Below, in pieces: positions 9,442 to 19,363 of a DNA stretch of 64,000 bases (position 1 is its first letter; each line of letters starts with the position of its first letter). Below the pieces are notes generated by a model that was not told the origin of the DNA, did no database searches, and saw only the letters and a list, made by a program, of their open reading frames with translations. This stretch comes from Chenggangzhangella methanolivorans (GTDB lineage Bacteria > Pseudomonadota > Alphaproteobacteria > Rhizobiales > Methylopilaceae): positions 5,470,501-5,534,500 of the forward strand of contig NZ_CP081869.1 in NCBI RefSeq assembly GCF_019797865.1. Direction: 5' to 3'. The position numbers and the translations under genes are program-made.

Positions 9442-10386
9442 TCACGCGGCGGGCGGCGGCGGCGTCGCCTTGCGCACCCGCGCGCGCTTGATGCCGAGCT
9501 GACGCTCGCGCAGCGCGACCGCGACGCCCGACGCCACGACGATCGCTCCGCCGATCGCCGTCCAGCCCGACGGCAGGTCGCCGAAGGCGAGGTAACCGAT
9601 CGCGAGCGCCCAGAGGATCGTGGAATATTCGAACGGCGCGATCAGGGATGCGTCGGCGCGGCGGTAGCTCTCGGTCAGCAGGATCTGCGCGACCCCGCCG
9701 ACGCAGCCGATCGCGACAAGCGTCAGCCCGGTGGCGACGTCGGGCCATTCCCAGCCGAGGATCGGCGCGCTGGCGAGACCCGCGACCGCGGACCACACCG
9801 AGAAATAGAACACGATGGTCCCGGTTCCCTCCGACTCGGTCAGGCGGCGGATCTGGATCATGGCCGCGGCGGTCAGAACCGTCGCGCCGAGCGCGAAAGC
9901 CACGCCGAGCGCCGTCTCGTCGGCCTGCGGACCGTCGTGGAGCACCTTCGCGAGCGCCCCCGTCGAGAGCTGCGGCCATAGCATCACCACGACGCCGCAA
10001 AGCCCGACCGCGACCGCGGTCCAGCGCATCGCATGGATCTTCTCGCGCAAAAGCACCGCGGCGAAGATCACCACGAAAATCGGGGAGGCGTAGCCGAGCG
10101 CGGTCGCGTCGGGCAGCGGCAGACGCGCAAGGCCCGCGAACATGAGGAACATGGACGACACGCCGATCATCCCGCGCAGCATGTGGCCGACATGGCGGTC
10201 GGTGACGAGCGCGCGACGGGCGACGCCGCGCCACCGGAGCCAGATCATGATCGGGATCAACGCGAAGAACGAGCGCGCGAACACGATCTCGCCGAGCGGC
10301 ACGTCCAGCCCGACGCTTCGGATCAGGGCGGCCATGACGGTGAAGAGGAACGCGGATGCGAGCTTGAAGAGAATGCCGAGGGTCAT
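9442..10386 (-). CDS. EamA (DMT) family transporter
   Basis: The 314-residue polytopic membrane protein has about ten hydrophobic helices in two EamA repeats, beginning MTLGILFKLASAFLFTVMAA. The first repeat carries EIVFARSFFALIPI and the second repeats the pattern ending in SLIAPFEYSTILWALAIGYL. A basic tail (RERQLGIKRARVRKATPPPP) is cytoplasmic. Family members export metabolites or amino acids; the substrate cannot be told. It lies immediately upstream of thiD on the same strand. Confidence 0.9.
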   Translation of the reverse strand: MTLGILFKLASAFLFTVMAALIRSVGLDVPLGEIVFARSFFALIPIMIWLRWRGVARRALVTDRHVGHMLRGMIGVSSMFLMFAGLARLPLPDATALGYASPIFVVIFAAVLLREKIHAMRWTAVAVGLCGVVVMLWPQLSTGALAKVLHDGPQADETALGVAFALGATVLTAAAMIQIRRLTESEGTGTIVFYFSVWSAVAGLASAPILGWEWPDVATGLTLVAIGCVGGVAQILLTESYRRADASLIAPFEYSTILWALAIGYLAFGDLPSGWTAIGGAIVVASGVAVALRERQLGIKRARVRKATPPPPAA

Positions 10387-10518
10387 GACAGGCGTAGGGA
10401 AGAGCGCAGGAACCGGCGCGGCCCGGGCGGCGCGCAGCGCGTGCGCTGTCTAACATGCCAGCAGAATTCCGCTATGACCCTGTTAGCGCGCCGCACCCAT
10501 CCGAGCGTCGGAGTTTCG

Positions 10519-10980
10519 ATGTCGCGACCAGTCCCCCTGCCCCGCGGCGCCTATCGGTTCGCTCATCGGATCACGACCCGCTGGGCCGACAATGACGTCT
10601 ACGGGCACGTCAACAACGCGCTCTATTATTCGTTCTTCGACACCACCATCACGTCGTTCCTGATCGCCGCCAGGGTGATGGCCGACGCCGAGCGCGATCC
10701 GATGTTCTTCGTCGTCGCAAGCGATTGCGCCTATTTCCGCGGCTTCTCGTTTCCCGAAACGATCGAGAGCGGGCTCGCGGTCGCCGAGATCGGGGCCAAG
10801 TCGGTCACGTGGCGCATCGGCCTCTTCGGCGAGGGCGAGGACGCGCCGCGCGCGCAAGGGCGGTTCGTGCACGCGTGCGTCGATCGCGACACCCGTCGCC
10901 CTTGCGAATGGCCGGCAGCTTGGCGCGAGACGTTCGAAACGATTCTGGCGGCCCCAGGCGTCATCTCGACCGAGGCGTAG
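10519..10980 (+). CDS. Acyl-CoA thioesterase (4HBT hotdog family)
   Basis: This 153-residue hotdog-fold protein has the 4-hydroxybenzoyl-CoA thioesterase-like active-site segment TTRWADNDVYGHVNNALYYS, in which the Asp after the first Trp-Ala is catalytic in many homologues. It presumably hydrolyses an acyl-CoA. I chose the ATG at 10519 (MSRPVPLPRGAYRFAH); an in-frame ATG at 10474 would add 15 residues of poor conservation. It is monocistronic, divergent from the EamA gene, with about 130 bp between them that carry the promoters of both. Confidence 0.88.
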   Translation: MSRPVPLPRGAYRFAHRITTRWADNDVYGHVNNALYYSFFDTTITSFLIAARVMADAERDPMFFVVASDCAYFRGFSFPETIESGLAVAEIGAKSVTWRIGLFGEGEDAPRAQGRFVHACVDRDTRRPCEWPAAWRETFETILAAPGVISTEA

Positions 10981-11013
10981 TCGAAGGCTGAGACGCCGCT
11001 CTTCAGCTTGCGC

Positions 11014-11745
11014 CTAGGCCGGCTGTTCCGTCTCGTTGTCGCGCGGCCTGAGCCAGCGGGCGACCAGCCAGCAGAGCAGCGCCCATGCGGCGCCGAGCGT
11101 CCAGCCGGCCAGCACGTCGGTCGGGTAATGGACGCCCAGAAACACCCGCGTGACGCCGATCAGAAGCGTCAGGAAGCCAGCGACCGCAAAGATGTAGCCG
11201 CGGACAGCGCGCCGCCGTTCGGTGCGCGCAAGCAGGGCCCCGAGCGTGAGATAGACGACAGCAGACGCCATCGCGTGTCCGCTCGGAAAGCTCAGCGACT
11301 GCACGGCCACCAGGTGGTCGACGACTTCCGGACGTGGGCGCGCGAAGCCGATCTTGAGCACGCTGGTGAGAATGGCGCCGCCCGAAATCGACAGCGCGAC
11401 GAGCGCCGCGTTGCCGAAGCGGCGCGCCACCAGAAGGTAGATCACCACGAGCGCGGTGATGAGCGTGAGCGTCGGCACGCCGCCGAGGCCCGTGAGATCC
11501 ACCATGGCGGTCTCGAGCCAGGCCGGGCCTATTGGGCGCTTCAGGTCTGCGGGATCGCGCAGCGCGAGCAGGATGCGCTCGTCGAAGGCGCGCGTCTCGC
11601 CCTCGACCATTTCGTCGGCGATGCGCACGAAGCAGAAGGCGAGCGCCGCGCAGCTCATGAAACCGACGAGCGGGGCGAATTCCGGCAGCCGCCAGGACGG
11701 CGTCCATCGCAAAATCGAGAACAGCGGCTTGTGATCGACGCTCAC
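11014..11745 (-). CDS. PAP2-family phosphatase
   Basis: This integral membrane protein has the three-part acid phosphatase signature: KIGFARPRPE (motif 1, KxxxxxxRP), LSFPSGHAMAS (motif 2, PSGH) and RVFLGVHYPTDVLAG (motif 3, SRxxxxxHxxxD-like, with the catalytic His). About six hydrophobic segments are seen. Family members remove phosphate from lipid phosphates such as undecaprenyl pyrophosphate or phosphatidic acid at the periplasmic face. The GTG start at 11745 is chosen because GGGGAGGG lies just upstream; a GTG at 11775 is in frame but has no such site. Confidence 0.9.
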   Translation of the reverse strand: MSVDHKPLFSILRWTPSWRLPEFAPLVGFMSCAALAFCFVRIADEMVEGETRAFDERILLALRDPADLKRPIGPAWLETAMVDLTGLGGVPTLTLITALVVIYLLVARRFGNAALVALSISGGAILTSVLKIGFARPRPEVVDHLVAVQSLSFPSGHAMASAVVYLTLGALLARTERRRAVRGYIFAVAGFLTLLIGVTRVFLGVHYPTDVLAGWTLGAAWALLCWLVARWLRPRDNETEQPA

Positions 11746-11826
11746 GCGCCCTCCCCGGGGAATGGATCTCGCCACGGGAAGATAGGCGGCTCTTGGCGAT
11801 GGACGAGACTTAAGCGCCGGCCGAAC

Positions 11827-12192
11827 TCAGCCGAGCCCCTGCTTCGTGACTTCCGGCGGCGCCTCGCCTGCGCGCTGCTGGCCGGTGTCGATCTTGCCGG
11901 CCTCGCCGCGCGTCTTGATCTGGCCGGCTTCCGCGAGCTTCAGCTGGGTCAGCGCCTCGAGCACGTTGGCGTCGAGGCCAGCGCCGCCGCCCTCGTCGAT
12001 GTGACGGAAGATCTCGGCGCGCATGCGCGGATCCCAGAAATGCTGGATGTGGTCCAAAATGCCGGGGATGCGCAGTCCCTCCGGCTGGCTGTTGAAGAAC
12101 CAGCCGATCTGGTTGCCCATGTAGATCAGGCGGTCGAGCGTCGACTTGTGATGCTCTTCGCCTTCATGTGCGAGTTCTGCTTCCCGGCTCAT
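11827..12192 (-). CDS. fdsD: Formate dehydrogenase delta subunit
   Basis: This small 121-residue protein contains the FdsD signature LDRLIYMGNQIGWFFNSQPE and a helical middle HIQHFWDPRMRAEIFRHIDE. FdsD is needed for activity of the soluble NAD-dependent molybdenum formate dehydrogenase, alongside FdhD, in cofactor insertion or complex stability. The C-terminus from about residue 95 is low-complexity and longer than in many homologues. It is the last gene of the fds operon, 3 bp after fdhD. Confidence 0.92.
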   Translation of the reverse strand: MSREAELAHEGEEHHKSTLDRLIYMGNQIGWFFNSQPEGLRIPGILDHIQHFWDPRMRAEIFRHIDEGGGAGLDANVLEALTQLKLAEAGQIKTRGEAGKIDTGQQRAGEAPPEVTKQGLG

Positions 12193-12195
12193 GGT

Positions 12196-13033
12196 TCAGG
12201 CGGCTCCCGTGCGGGCGTCTTGCGCGCCCTCGATGATGCGATGCGGATGGGTGAAGACTTCAAAGCCGTCGCCGCGCGCGATGGCCGCGAGCGTGATCCC
12301 GGCCTCGGCGGCGAGGCGCACGCCGAGCGCGGTCGGGGCGGAAACGGCGACCACGAGGCCGGTCCCGATGACCGCGGCCTTCTGGATCATCTCAACCGAG
12401 ACGCGGCTCGTCAGCACGACGAAGCCCGTCGAGGCGTCTTCGCCGGTTCGGGCGAGATGGCCCGCGAGCTTGTCGAGCGCGTTGTGGCGGCCGACGTCCT
12501 CGGACCGCAAGAAGCCCATGCCCCGGCCGGAAGAAGCCCGCGCCGTGGACCGCGCGGGTCTCGAAATTAAGCGCCTGCGCCCGCGACAGCGCTTCGAGCG
12601 CCTCGTGGACATCGGCGGAAGTGACGATCGTGTCGGCAGAAACCAGCCGCGCGGGCTTCACCGCCTCGGCGAGACTGTCGACGCCGCAGAGCCCGCAACC
12701 GGTCGGCCCGGCGATGGCGCGGCGGCGCGCGCCGAGTTGGCGCGCCGGGTCCTTCGCGAGCCACATCCGCGCCTCCAGGCCGAGCTCGTGCGGCACGATC
12801 TCGAGGCTTTCGATCTCGCCGACGCTCCGGACGATGCCTTCGGTCAGGCTGAAGCCGACGGCGAAATCCTCGACGTCGGTCGGGCTCGCCATCATCACGG
12901 CCTGCGTGGAGCCGTCATAGACGATCGCGACCGGCGTCTCCTCGGGCGTCGCCCGCTCGGAGGCGTCGCGCAACGTCCCCGCGCGCCAGACGGCGCGGGT
13001 GAGACGGGCGACGGGGGACGGGAGATCGGTCAT
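12196..13033 (-). CDS. fdhD: Formate dehydrogenase accessory sulfurtransferase (frameshifted)
   Basis: FdhD passes sulfur from a cysteine desulfurase to the molybdenum cofactor of formate dehydrogenase. The start at 13033 gives MTDLPSPVARLTRAVW. The catalytic CxxC is in GPTGCGLCGVDSL, about residue 115, and the C-terminal domain has DVGRHNALDKLAG and LTSRVSVEMIQKAA. A single frame break near 12520, between GAGFF and the DVGRHNA region, splits the gene. Total length is about 279 residues, as expected. It lies between fdsA and fdsD as in other fdsGBACD operons, where it is called fdsC; the 215-bp gap to fdsA contains palindromic repeats. Confidence 0.9.
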
Positions 13034-13068
13034 GGATCCAAGATAATGCGCAGGAAGCAAAACCGCTC

Positions 13069-13170
13069 GTCCCGGACTTGATCCGGGACCCAGACCCGCG
13101 ACGCGTCACAACTGAAGCGCCGCGCGATCCCGCATCGTTTCAGTTCTGGGTCCCGGATCAAGTCCGGGAC
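13069..13170. repeat. REP-like palindrome, family A
   Basis: Two 25-bp arms lie in inverted orientation: gtcccggacttgatccggg plus acccag at 13069-13093 and its exact reverse complement at 13146-13170. Each arm is itself partly palindromic (CCCGGACTTGATCCGGG). The same pair occurs at 55956-56068. It sits in the fdsA-fdhD gap and would fold into a long hairpin in the fds transcript. Confidence 0.85.
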
Positions 13171-13203
13171 AAGGCGAAGTTCTCACGCCTTCTCAGGAAT
13201 GCG

Positions 13204-13235
13204 ATCCCGGACGGCGCTCTCACGCCGTCCGGGAT
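13204..13235. repeat. REP-like hairpin, family B
   Basis: ATCCCGGACGGCG at 13204-13216 and CGCCGTCCGGGAT at 13223-13235 form a perfect 13-bp stem with a six-base loop. It lies 15 bp after the fdsA stop and may protect the 3' end of fdsA mRNA or reduce read-through to fdhD. A related element is at 57705-57879. Confidence 0.8.
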
Positions 13236-13249
13236 GACGCTTGTCAGGC

Positions 13250-16085
13250 TTACTCCGCGGCCTGCGCCGTGATGCGGCGCGAGAGCTGCGAGTGCTCCTC
13301 GTATTCCTGCTGCCAGGCCGACGGACCGTTGGACGGCGCCACCTGCACGGCCGTGACCTTGTACTCCGGGCAGTTGGTCGCCCAGTCGGAGAAGTCGGTC
13401 GTGATGACGTTGGCCTGCGTCGTCGGGTGGTGGAACGTCGTGTAGACGACGCCCGGAGCCACGCGGTCGGTGATGAGCGCGCGCAGGCTGGTCTCGCCCG
13501 CGCGGCTGCGCAGGGTCACCCAGTCGCCTTCACGCACGCCGCGGTCCTGTCGACGGGATGGATCTCGAGGCGATCCTCCTCGTGCCAGCGCGAGTTCTCG
13601 GTGCGGCGGGTCTGCGCGCCGACATTGTACTGGCTGAGAATACGGCCCGTGGTGAGCAGCAGCGGGAAGCGCGGGCCGACTTTCTCGTCGGTGCCGACAT
13701 ATTCGGTGATGACGAAGTTGCCCTTGCCGCGCACGAAGCCGCCGATGTGCATCGTGGGCGTGCCTTCCGGCGCCTTCTCGTTGCAGGGCCACTGGATCGA
13801 ACCCAGTTCCGCCAGCCGGTCGAAGGACACGCCGGCGAAGCTCGGGGTGGAGCCTGCGATCTCGTCCATGATCTGCGAGGGATGCTCGTAGGTCATCTCG
13901 TAGCCCATGGCCTTGGCGAGCAGGAGCGTGACCTCCCAGTCGGCGTAGCCGTTCTTGGGCGCCATCACCTTGCGGACGAGCTGGATGCGGCGCTCGGCGT
14001 TGGTGAAGGTGCCGTCCTTCTCGAGGAAGGAGCAGCCCGGCAGGAACACATGGGCGTAGTTGGCGGTCTCGTTCAGGAACAGGTCCTGCACGATGACGCA
14101 TTCCATCGCCTTGAGGCCGCCGATGACGTGCTTGGCGTCAGGGTCGGACTGCGCGATGTCCTCGCCCTGCACGTAGAGGCCCTTGAAGGTGCCGTCCATC
14201 GCCGCGTCGAGCATGTTCGGGATGCGCAGGCCGGGCTCGCTGTCGAGCGGGACGCCCCAGAGCTGCTCGAACATCTCGCGGGTGGCGTCGTCGGAGACGT
14301 GGCGATAACCCGGGAACTCGTGCGGGAACGAGCCCATGTCGCACGAACCCTGCACGTTGTTCTGCCCGCGCAGCGGGTTCACGCCCACGCCTTCGCGGCC
14401 GATGTTGCCGGTCGCCATGGCGAGGTTGGCGATGCCCAGAACCGTGGTCGAGCCCTGGGAATGCTCGGTGACGCCGAGGCCGTAATAGATCGCCGCGTTG
14501 CCGCCGGTGGCGTAGAGCCGGGCGGCGTCGCGCACGAGGTTCGCGGGCACGCCGGTGACGAGCTCGGTCGCTTCCGGAGAATTCCGGTCCTGCGCCACGA
14601 ACTCGGCCCAGGCGTAGAAGGTCTCGAGGTCGCCCTGCTCCTGGACGAACTTCTCGTCGATCAGGCCCTCAGTGACGATGACGTGCGCGAGGGCCGTCAC
14701 CATCGCGACGTTGGTGCCGGGCTTCAGCGGCAGGTGATAGTCGGCGCGGATGTGCGGGCTCTTCACGAGGTCGATCCGGCGCGGATCGATCACGATGAGC
14801 TTGGCGCCCTGGCGCAGACGCTTCTTCATGCGGCTGCCGAACACCGGGTGGCCGTCGGTCGGATTGCAGCCGATCACGAGAATGACGTCGGACTGCTCGA
14901 CCGAGTCGAAGTCCTGCGTGCCGGCCGAGGTGCCGAACGCGGTCTTCAGGCCATAGCCGGTCGGCGAGTGGCAGACGCGAGCGCAGGTGTCGACGTTGTT
15001 GGTGCCGAAGCCGGCGCGGACCAGCTTCTGGACGAGGTAGGTCTCTTCGTTGGTGCAGCGCGACGAGGTGATGCCGCCGATCGAGGAGCGGCCGTATTTC
15101 GCCTGAATGCGCTTCATCTCGGAGGCGGAATACTCGATCGCCTCCTCCCAGGAGACCTCACGCCACGGATCGCTGATGTTGGAGCGGATCATCGGCTTGA
15201 GGATGCGCTCCTTGTGGGTGGCGTATCCGTAGGCGAAGCGGCCTTTCACGCAGGAATGGCCGTGGTTCGCCTTGCCGTCCTTCCACGGCACCATGCGCAC
15301 GAGCTCGTCGCCGCGCATCTCGGCCTTGAAGGTGCAGCCCACGCCGCAATAGGCGCAGGTGGTGACGACCGAATGCTCGGGCGTGCCGATCTCGGTGACG
15401 GACTTCTCCATCAGCGTCGCGGTCGGGCAGGCCTGCACGCAGGCGCCGCAGGACACGCATTCGGAGGTCAGGAACGGTTCGTCCATGCCCGGCGACACGC
15501 GGCTCTCGAAGCCGCGGCCCGAGATCGTCAGCCGAAGGTGCCCTGCACCTCTTCGCAGGCGCGGACGCAGCGCGAGCAGACGATGCACTTGGCCGGATCA
15601 TAGGTGAAGTAAGGGTTCGACTCGTCCTTCTTGGAGACGATGTGGTTGTCGCCTTCGTAGCCGTAGCGAACTTCGCGCAGGCCCACGACGCCCGCCATGT
15701 CCTGCAGCTCGCAGTCGCCGTTGGCCGAGCAGGTCAGGCAGTCGAGCGGGTGGTCGGAGATGTAGAGCTCCATGACGCCCTTGCGCAGCTGCTTCAGCCG
15801 CGGGGTCTGGGTCTTGACCACGATGCCGTCGGCGACCGGCGTGGTGCAGGAGGCCGGCGTGCCGTTGCGGCCCTCGATCTCGACGAGGCACAGGCGGCAG
15901 GAGCCGTAGGCCTCGACCGAGTCGGTGGCGCAGAGCTTCGGGATCTCGTTGTTGAGCTCCATCGCGGCGCGCATGATCGAGGTGCCTTCCGGCACCGAGA
16001 CCTTCTGGCCGTCGATGGTCAGCGTGACGCGCTTCTCCGCTTTCGAAGCGGGCGTGCCGTAGTCGATTTCCTGGATGAGAGCCAT
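13250..16085 (-). CDS. fdsA: NAD-dependent formate dehydrogenase, molybdenum-containing alpha subunit (frameshifted)
   Basis: FdsA oxidises formate to CO2 at a bis-MGD molybdenum centre and passes electrons through Fe-S clusters to FdsB. The start at 16085 (MALIQEIDYGTPASKAEKR) leads to an N-terminal [2Fe-2S] domain (YGSCRLC), NuoG-like HPLDCLTCSANGDCELQ, and ferredoxin clusters CIVCSRCVRAC and CVSCGACVQACP. The catalytic domain has CAYCGVGCTFK and the molybdenum-ligating cysteine in ARVCHSPTGYG. The C-terminal molydopterin-binding domain ends RRITAQAAE. The frame breaks near 15540 (after QGTFG) and near 13545. Total length of about 945 residues fits the family. Confidence 0.93.
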
Positions 16086-16096
16086 GTGCTTTCTCC

Positions 16097-17655
16097 TCAC
16101 TCCGCCGCGACGGACAGGTGGCCCCGTCCGAAATCTTCGGGGAAGTGTTTGATGGCGCTCAGGACGGGATAGGGAGTGAAGCCGCCCAGAGCGCACAGCG
16201 AGCCGAGCTTCATCGTGTGGCAGAGGTCTTCGACGACCTGCAGATTCCGTTCGCGATCCTTGTTCGCGATCACCTTGTCCAACGTCTCCACCCCGCGGGT
16301 GGATCCAATTCGGCAGGGCGTGCATTTCCCCGCAGCTTTCGACCGCGCAGAACTCCATGGCGAAGCGCCATGCGGGCCATGTCGACGTCCTCGTCGAAAA
16401 TCACCACGCCGCCGTGCCCGATGAGCGCGTCGATCTTGGTGAAGGCCTCGTAGTCGAACGGCGTGTCGAACTGGTGCTCGGGCAGATAGGCGCCGAGCGG
16501 GCCGCCGACCTGGCAGGCGCGGATCGGCTTGCCCGTGAAGGTGCCGCCCGCGACGTCCTCGACCAACTCCCGCAGCGTCACCCCGAAGGCGATCTCATAG
16601 AGGCCGCCGTACTTCACGTTGCCGGCGAGCTGGATCGGCATGGTGCCGCGCGAGCGGCCGAAGCCGACGTCGGCGTAGGCCTTGGCGCCGTTCGCGAGGA
16701 TGAAGGGCACCGAGCAGAGCGAGATCACGTTGTTGATCACGGTCGGCTTGCCGAACAGGCCCTTGTGGGCCGGCAGCGGCGGCTTGGCGCGCACGAGACC
16801 GCGCTTGCCTTCGATGCTCTCGAGCAGCGAGGTTTCTTCCCCGCAGACATAGGCGCCCGCGCCCTCGCGGACCTCCATGTCGAAGTCATAGTCGGAGCCA
16901 GCGATCTGCTTCCCGAGATAACCCGCCTTGCGCGCTGCCTTAATTGCGACGTTCATCGCCTTGATGGCGTGAGGATATTCGGATCGGCAGTAGACGTAAC
17001 CCTTGGTCGCCCCGACCGCGAGGCCCGCGATCGTCATGCCCTCGATGAGCGTGAAGGGGTCGCCCTCCATGATCATCCGGTCGGCGAAGGTGCCGCTGTC
17101 GCCCTCGTCGGCGTTGCAGACGATGTATTTCTGGCCCGGGGGGCACTGGGCGACGGTGCGCCACTTGATGCCGGTCGGGAAGCCTGCGCCGCCGCGGCCG
17201 CGAAGCCCGGATTCGAACACTTCTTCGACAGTCGCCGGACCGCCGAGCTCGACGGCGCGCTTCAGGCCCTTGTAGCCGTCATGCGCCACGTAATCCTCGA
17301 GCGAAGCCGGGTCGACGAGACCGACGCGCGCGAAGGTGAAGCGCTGCTGGCGCGCGAAGAACGGGATCTTTTCGACGTCGCCGAGACGCAGCTCATGCTC
17401 GCCGCCCTCGAACAGGCCGGCGTCGATGAGGCCGGCGACGTGCTTGGCCTTGACCGGCCCATAGCCGACGCGCCCCTGCGGCGTCACGGCTTCGACCAAC
17501 GGCTCCAGCCAGTGCATGCCGCGCGAACCGTTGCGGACGATCTCGACGTCCATTCCCTTCTCGGCGAAGGCTTTTTCGAACGCCTTCGCGACGCGGTCGG
17601 CGCCGAGAGCCACCGCCGCGGCGTCGCCGGGAACGTAAAGCTTGAACGCGCTCAT
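16097..17655 (-). CDS. fdsB: Formate dehydrogenase beta subunit, FMN/NAD-binding (frameshifted)
   Basis: FdsB is the diaphorase subunit that reduces NAD. After an N-terminal thioredoxin-like region it has the NuoF-type NADH site SGLRGRGGAGFPTGIKW, the FMN site CNADEGDSGTFADR, and GAYVCGEETSLLESIEG. The C-terminal [4Fe-4S] motif (ESCGKCTPCR in the correct frames) falls exactly in a region with frame breaks near 16300-16340. The protein then resumes with VIANKDRERNLQVVEDLCHT to its end at 16097. Total length is about 520 residues. The start at 17655 overlaps the fdsG stop by 4 bp. Confidence 0.93.
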
Positions 17656-18158
17656 GCCCGGCACTCCGCGGCGATCTCTTCGATCTCCTCGTCGTCGAGC
17701 CGGCCGATCAGCCGACCGTCGACCATGGCGGAGGGCGCGCAGGAGCAAAGGCCGAGGCAGTAGATCGGCTCGAGCGTCACCTGGCCGTCGGGACGGGTCT
17801 CGCCAAAGGCGCAGTCGAGCGCCTTCGAGACCTTCTCGGAGGTGACGTGGCCGCCCGCCGCCTGACAGGCTTCCGCCACGCAGACCTTCACGACGTGCTT
17901 GCCCGCCGGCTCGTGCCGGAAGTCGTGGTAGAACGTCATCGTGCCATGGACTTCCGCGCGCGACAGGTTCAGCGCGTCGGCGATCAGCGGAACGGCGTCC
18001 TGCGGCACGTAGCCGAAGGCCTCCTGCATCGCGTGCAGGATGGGCAGCGTGGCGCCTTCCATCGCGAGATGGTCGGAAATGATTTCAGTGCCGCGGTTGG
18101 GCGTCCATGCCTCGTACCGCCCTCTTGCACCGCCGCTTACGGCGTAGCCGGTGCTCAT
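17652..18158 (-). CDS. fdsG: Formate dehydrogenase gamma subunit, [2Fe-2S] (NuoE-like)
   Basis: This is the thioredoxin-like [2Fe-2S] subunit of soluble formate dehydrogenase. The four cluster cysteines are visible as VCVAEAC (C-x4-C) and IYCLGLC (C-x3-C). The HTH-like N-terminal helical bundle includes LPILHAMQEAFGYVP. I chose the ATG at 18158: GGAGG ends about ten bases upstream, whereas for the ATG at 18167 it is almost adjacent. It is the first structural gene of the operon, with a LysR site about 100 bp upstream. Confidence 0.93.
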   Translation of the reverse strand: MSTGYAVSGGARGRYEAWTPNRGTEIISDHLAMEGATLPILHAMQEAFGYVPQDAVPLIADALNLSRAEVHGTMTFYHDFRHEPAGKHVVKVCVAEACQAAGGHVTSEKVSKALDCAFGETRPDGQVTLEPIYCLGLCSCAPSAMVDGRLIGRLDDEEIEEIAAECRA

Positions 18159-18257
18159 GGCTAGCATTCCTCCGGGATATCGCAGTCTTATAGTTTTTCT
18201 TATCCCAGAGAGTGAGCCGACCTTATCTCCAAATCAATGGCGCATCGCCGTGGCGCA

Positions 18258-18272
18258 ATAGAACAATTCTAT
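18258..18272. promoter_or_regulatory. Candidate LysR-type (T-N11-A) operator upstream of fdsG
   Basis: ATAGAACAATTCTAT is a perfect 6-3-6 inverted repeat that contains the T-N11-A core of LysR-family sites. It lies at the end of the upstream lysR gene and 100 bp before the fdsG start, the usual distance for an activator. A related half-site (TTCTAT) occurs about 20 bp upstream of the lysR start. Inferred from pattern and position only. Confidence 0.5.
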
Positions 18273-19189
18273 CAATGGCCGCCGGACGCCGAACTCTGTG
18301 TCTCCAGCCGCGCGGCCAGCGATTTCGCTTCCGAAACCAATGCCTTGGTGGCCGGAGTCATGGGATCCCGATGGGGCACCACGAGGCCGACCGTATGCAC
18401 CACTTCCGGCTCGACGATCGGAATCGATCGGACGTTGGCGGGCAACCCCATCGTCTCGGCGAATGTCTGGGGCAGCACGCTCGCCCAGGCGCCGGTGCGC
18501 ACATGGGCGAACAGAGCGACGGTCGAGTTCGATTCGAGCGTCGGCGACGGCGCTGACCCTGCCTCGCGCAGCAGGCCCTCGACGATGCGGCGGTTCTGCA
18601 TGTCGGGGGTCAGAAGGCAGAGCGGCACCCGGCCGACGTCGCGCCAAGTCACGGTCTCGCGGAAGCCGAGTTCGCCGTCCGCCGAGGTGAGCAGACGATA
18701 GCCCTCGCGCCAGATCGGGACCGCGGAGACGCGGCCCAAAGGCTCGTTGTCGAGATAGGTGACGCCGGCGTCGATCTCGAGATTGTCGAGCGCGATGCCG
18801 ATGCCGAGCGAGGTCGAGGACAGCACCGTGAAGCGGACGTCCGGATGGCGGGCGCGGAACGGCGTCGTCAATTGCGCGACCAGCGGCAGCGCGGTCGGGA
18901 TGCAGGCGATCCGCAAGTGCCCGACGACGCCGCGCTTCAGCGCGTCGATGTCCTGGCGCATGGCGCGGGCGTCGCCGACGATGCGCCGCGCCCATTCGAG
19001 CGTGCGCTCGCCCTCGGGCGTAAAACCGTGAAACCGCGAGCCGCGCTCGACGAGCCGCACGCCCAGCATGTCCTCGAGTTGCTTCACGCCTGCGGAGAGG
19101 GTCGGCTGGGTGACGCCGCAATCCTCGGCCGCCCGCCCGAAATGGCGCTCCTTGGCGAGCGCGAGAAGGAAATCGAGCTTGTCGAGCAT
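18272..19189 (-). CDS. LysR-family regulator, probable activator of the fds operon
   Basis: The 305-residue protein has an N-terminal winged HTH (MLDKLDFLLALAKERHFGRA, then CGVTQPTLSAGVKQLEDMLG) and a periplasmic-binding-like effector domain from about residue 90. It is directly upstream of and in the same orientation as fdsG, the usual place of FdsR-type regulators. The perfect T-N11-A palindrome at 18258-18272 is a plausible target. The inducer is probably formate, by analogy with other fds operons. Confidence 0.9.
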   Translation of the reverse strand: MLDKLDFLLALAKERHFGRAAEDCGVTQPTLSAGVKQLEDMLGVRLVERGSRFHGFTPEGERTLEWARRIVGDARAMRQDIDALKRGVVGHLRIACIPTALPLVAQLTTPFRARHPDVRFTVLSSTSLGIGIALDNLEIDAGVTYLDNEPLGRVSAVPIWREGYRLLTSADGELGFRETVTWRDVGRVPLCLLTPDMQNRRIVEGLLREAGSAPSPTLESNSTVALFAHVRTGAWASVLPQTFAETMGLPANVRSIPIVEPEVVHTVGLVVPHRDPMTPATKALVSEAKSLAARLETQSSASGGH

Positions 19190-19306
19190 GATTCATCCGC
19201 CGGCTTGCGCCGCATCATAGAAAATTGGCCACCGCTCAATAGCCTAGCTTAATCGACTTGGGGAACCCTTTCAGGAGTTTGTTGGGGATCGCGCCCGCAT
19301 GGCGAG

Positions 19307-19334
19307 GCGGACGGCCCTGGCCAGGGCCGTCCGC
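19307..19334. terminator. Perfect 28-bp palindrome between DUF4394 gene and lysR
   Basis: GCGGACGGCCCTGG is followed at once by its exact reverse complement (19321-19334). It lies 30 bp beyond the DUF4394 stop and could act as its transcription terminator, although no T tract follows on that strand. The remaining bases of the 174-bp gap hold the lysR promoter. Confidence 0.5.
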
Positions 19335-19363
19335 AAGTCGTCGTTGACGTCGGGCGGAAGTCG

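Noticed and set aside
13558..15603. 681-codon plus-strand frame opposite fdsA
   Set aside because: Shadow of the conserved formate dehydrogenase alpha subunit; no domain.
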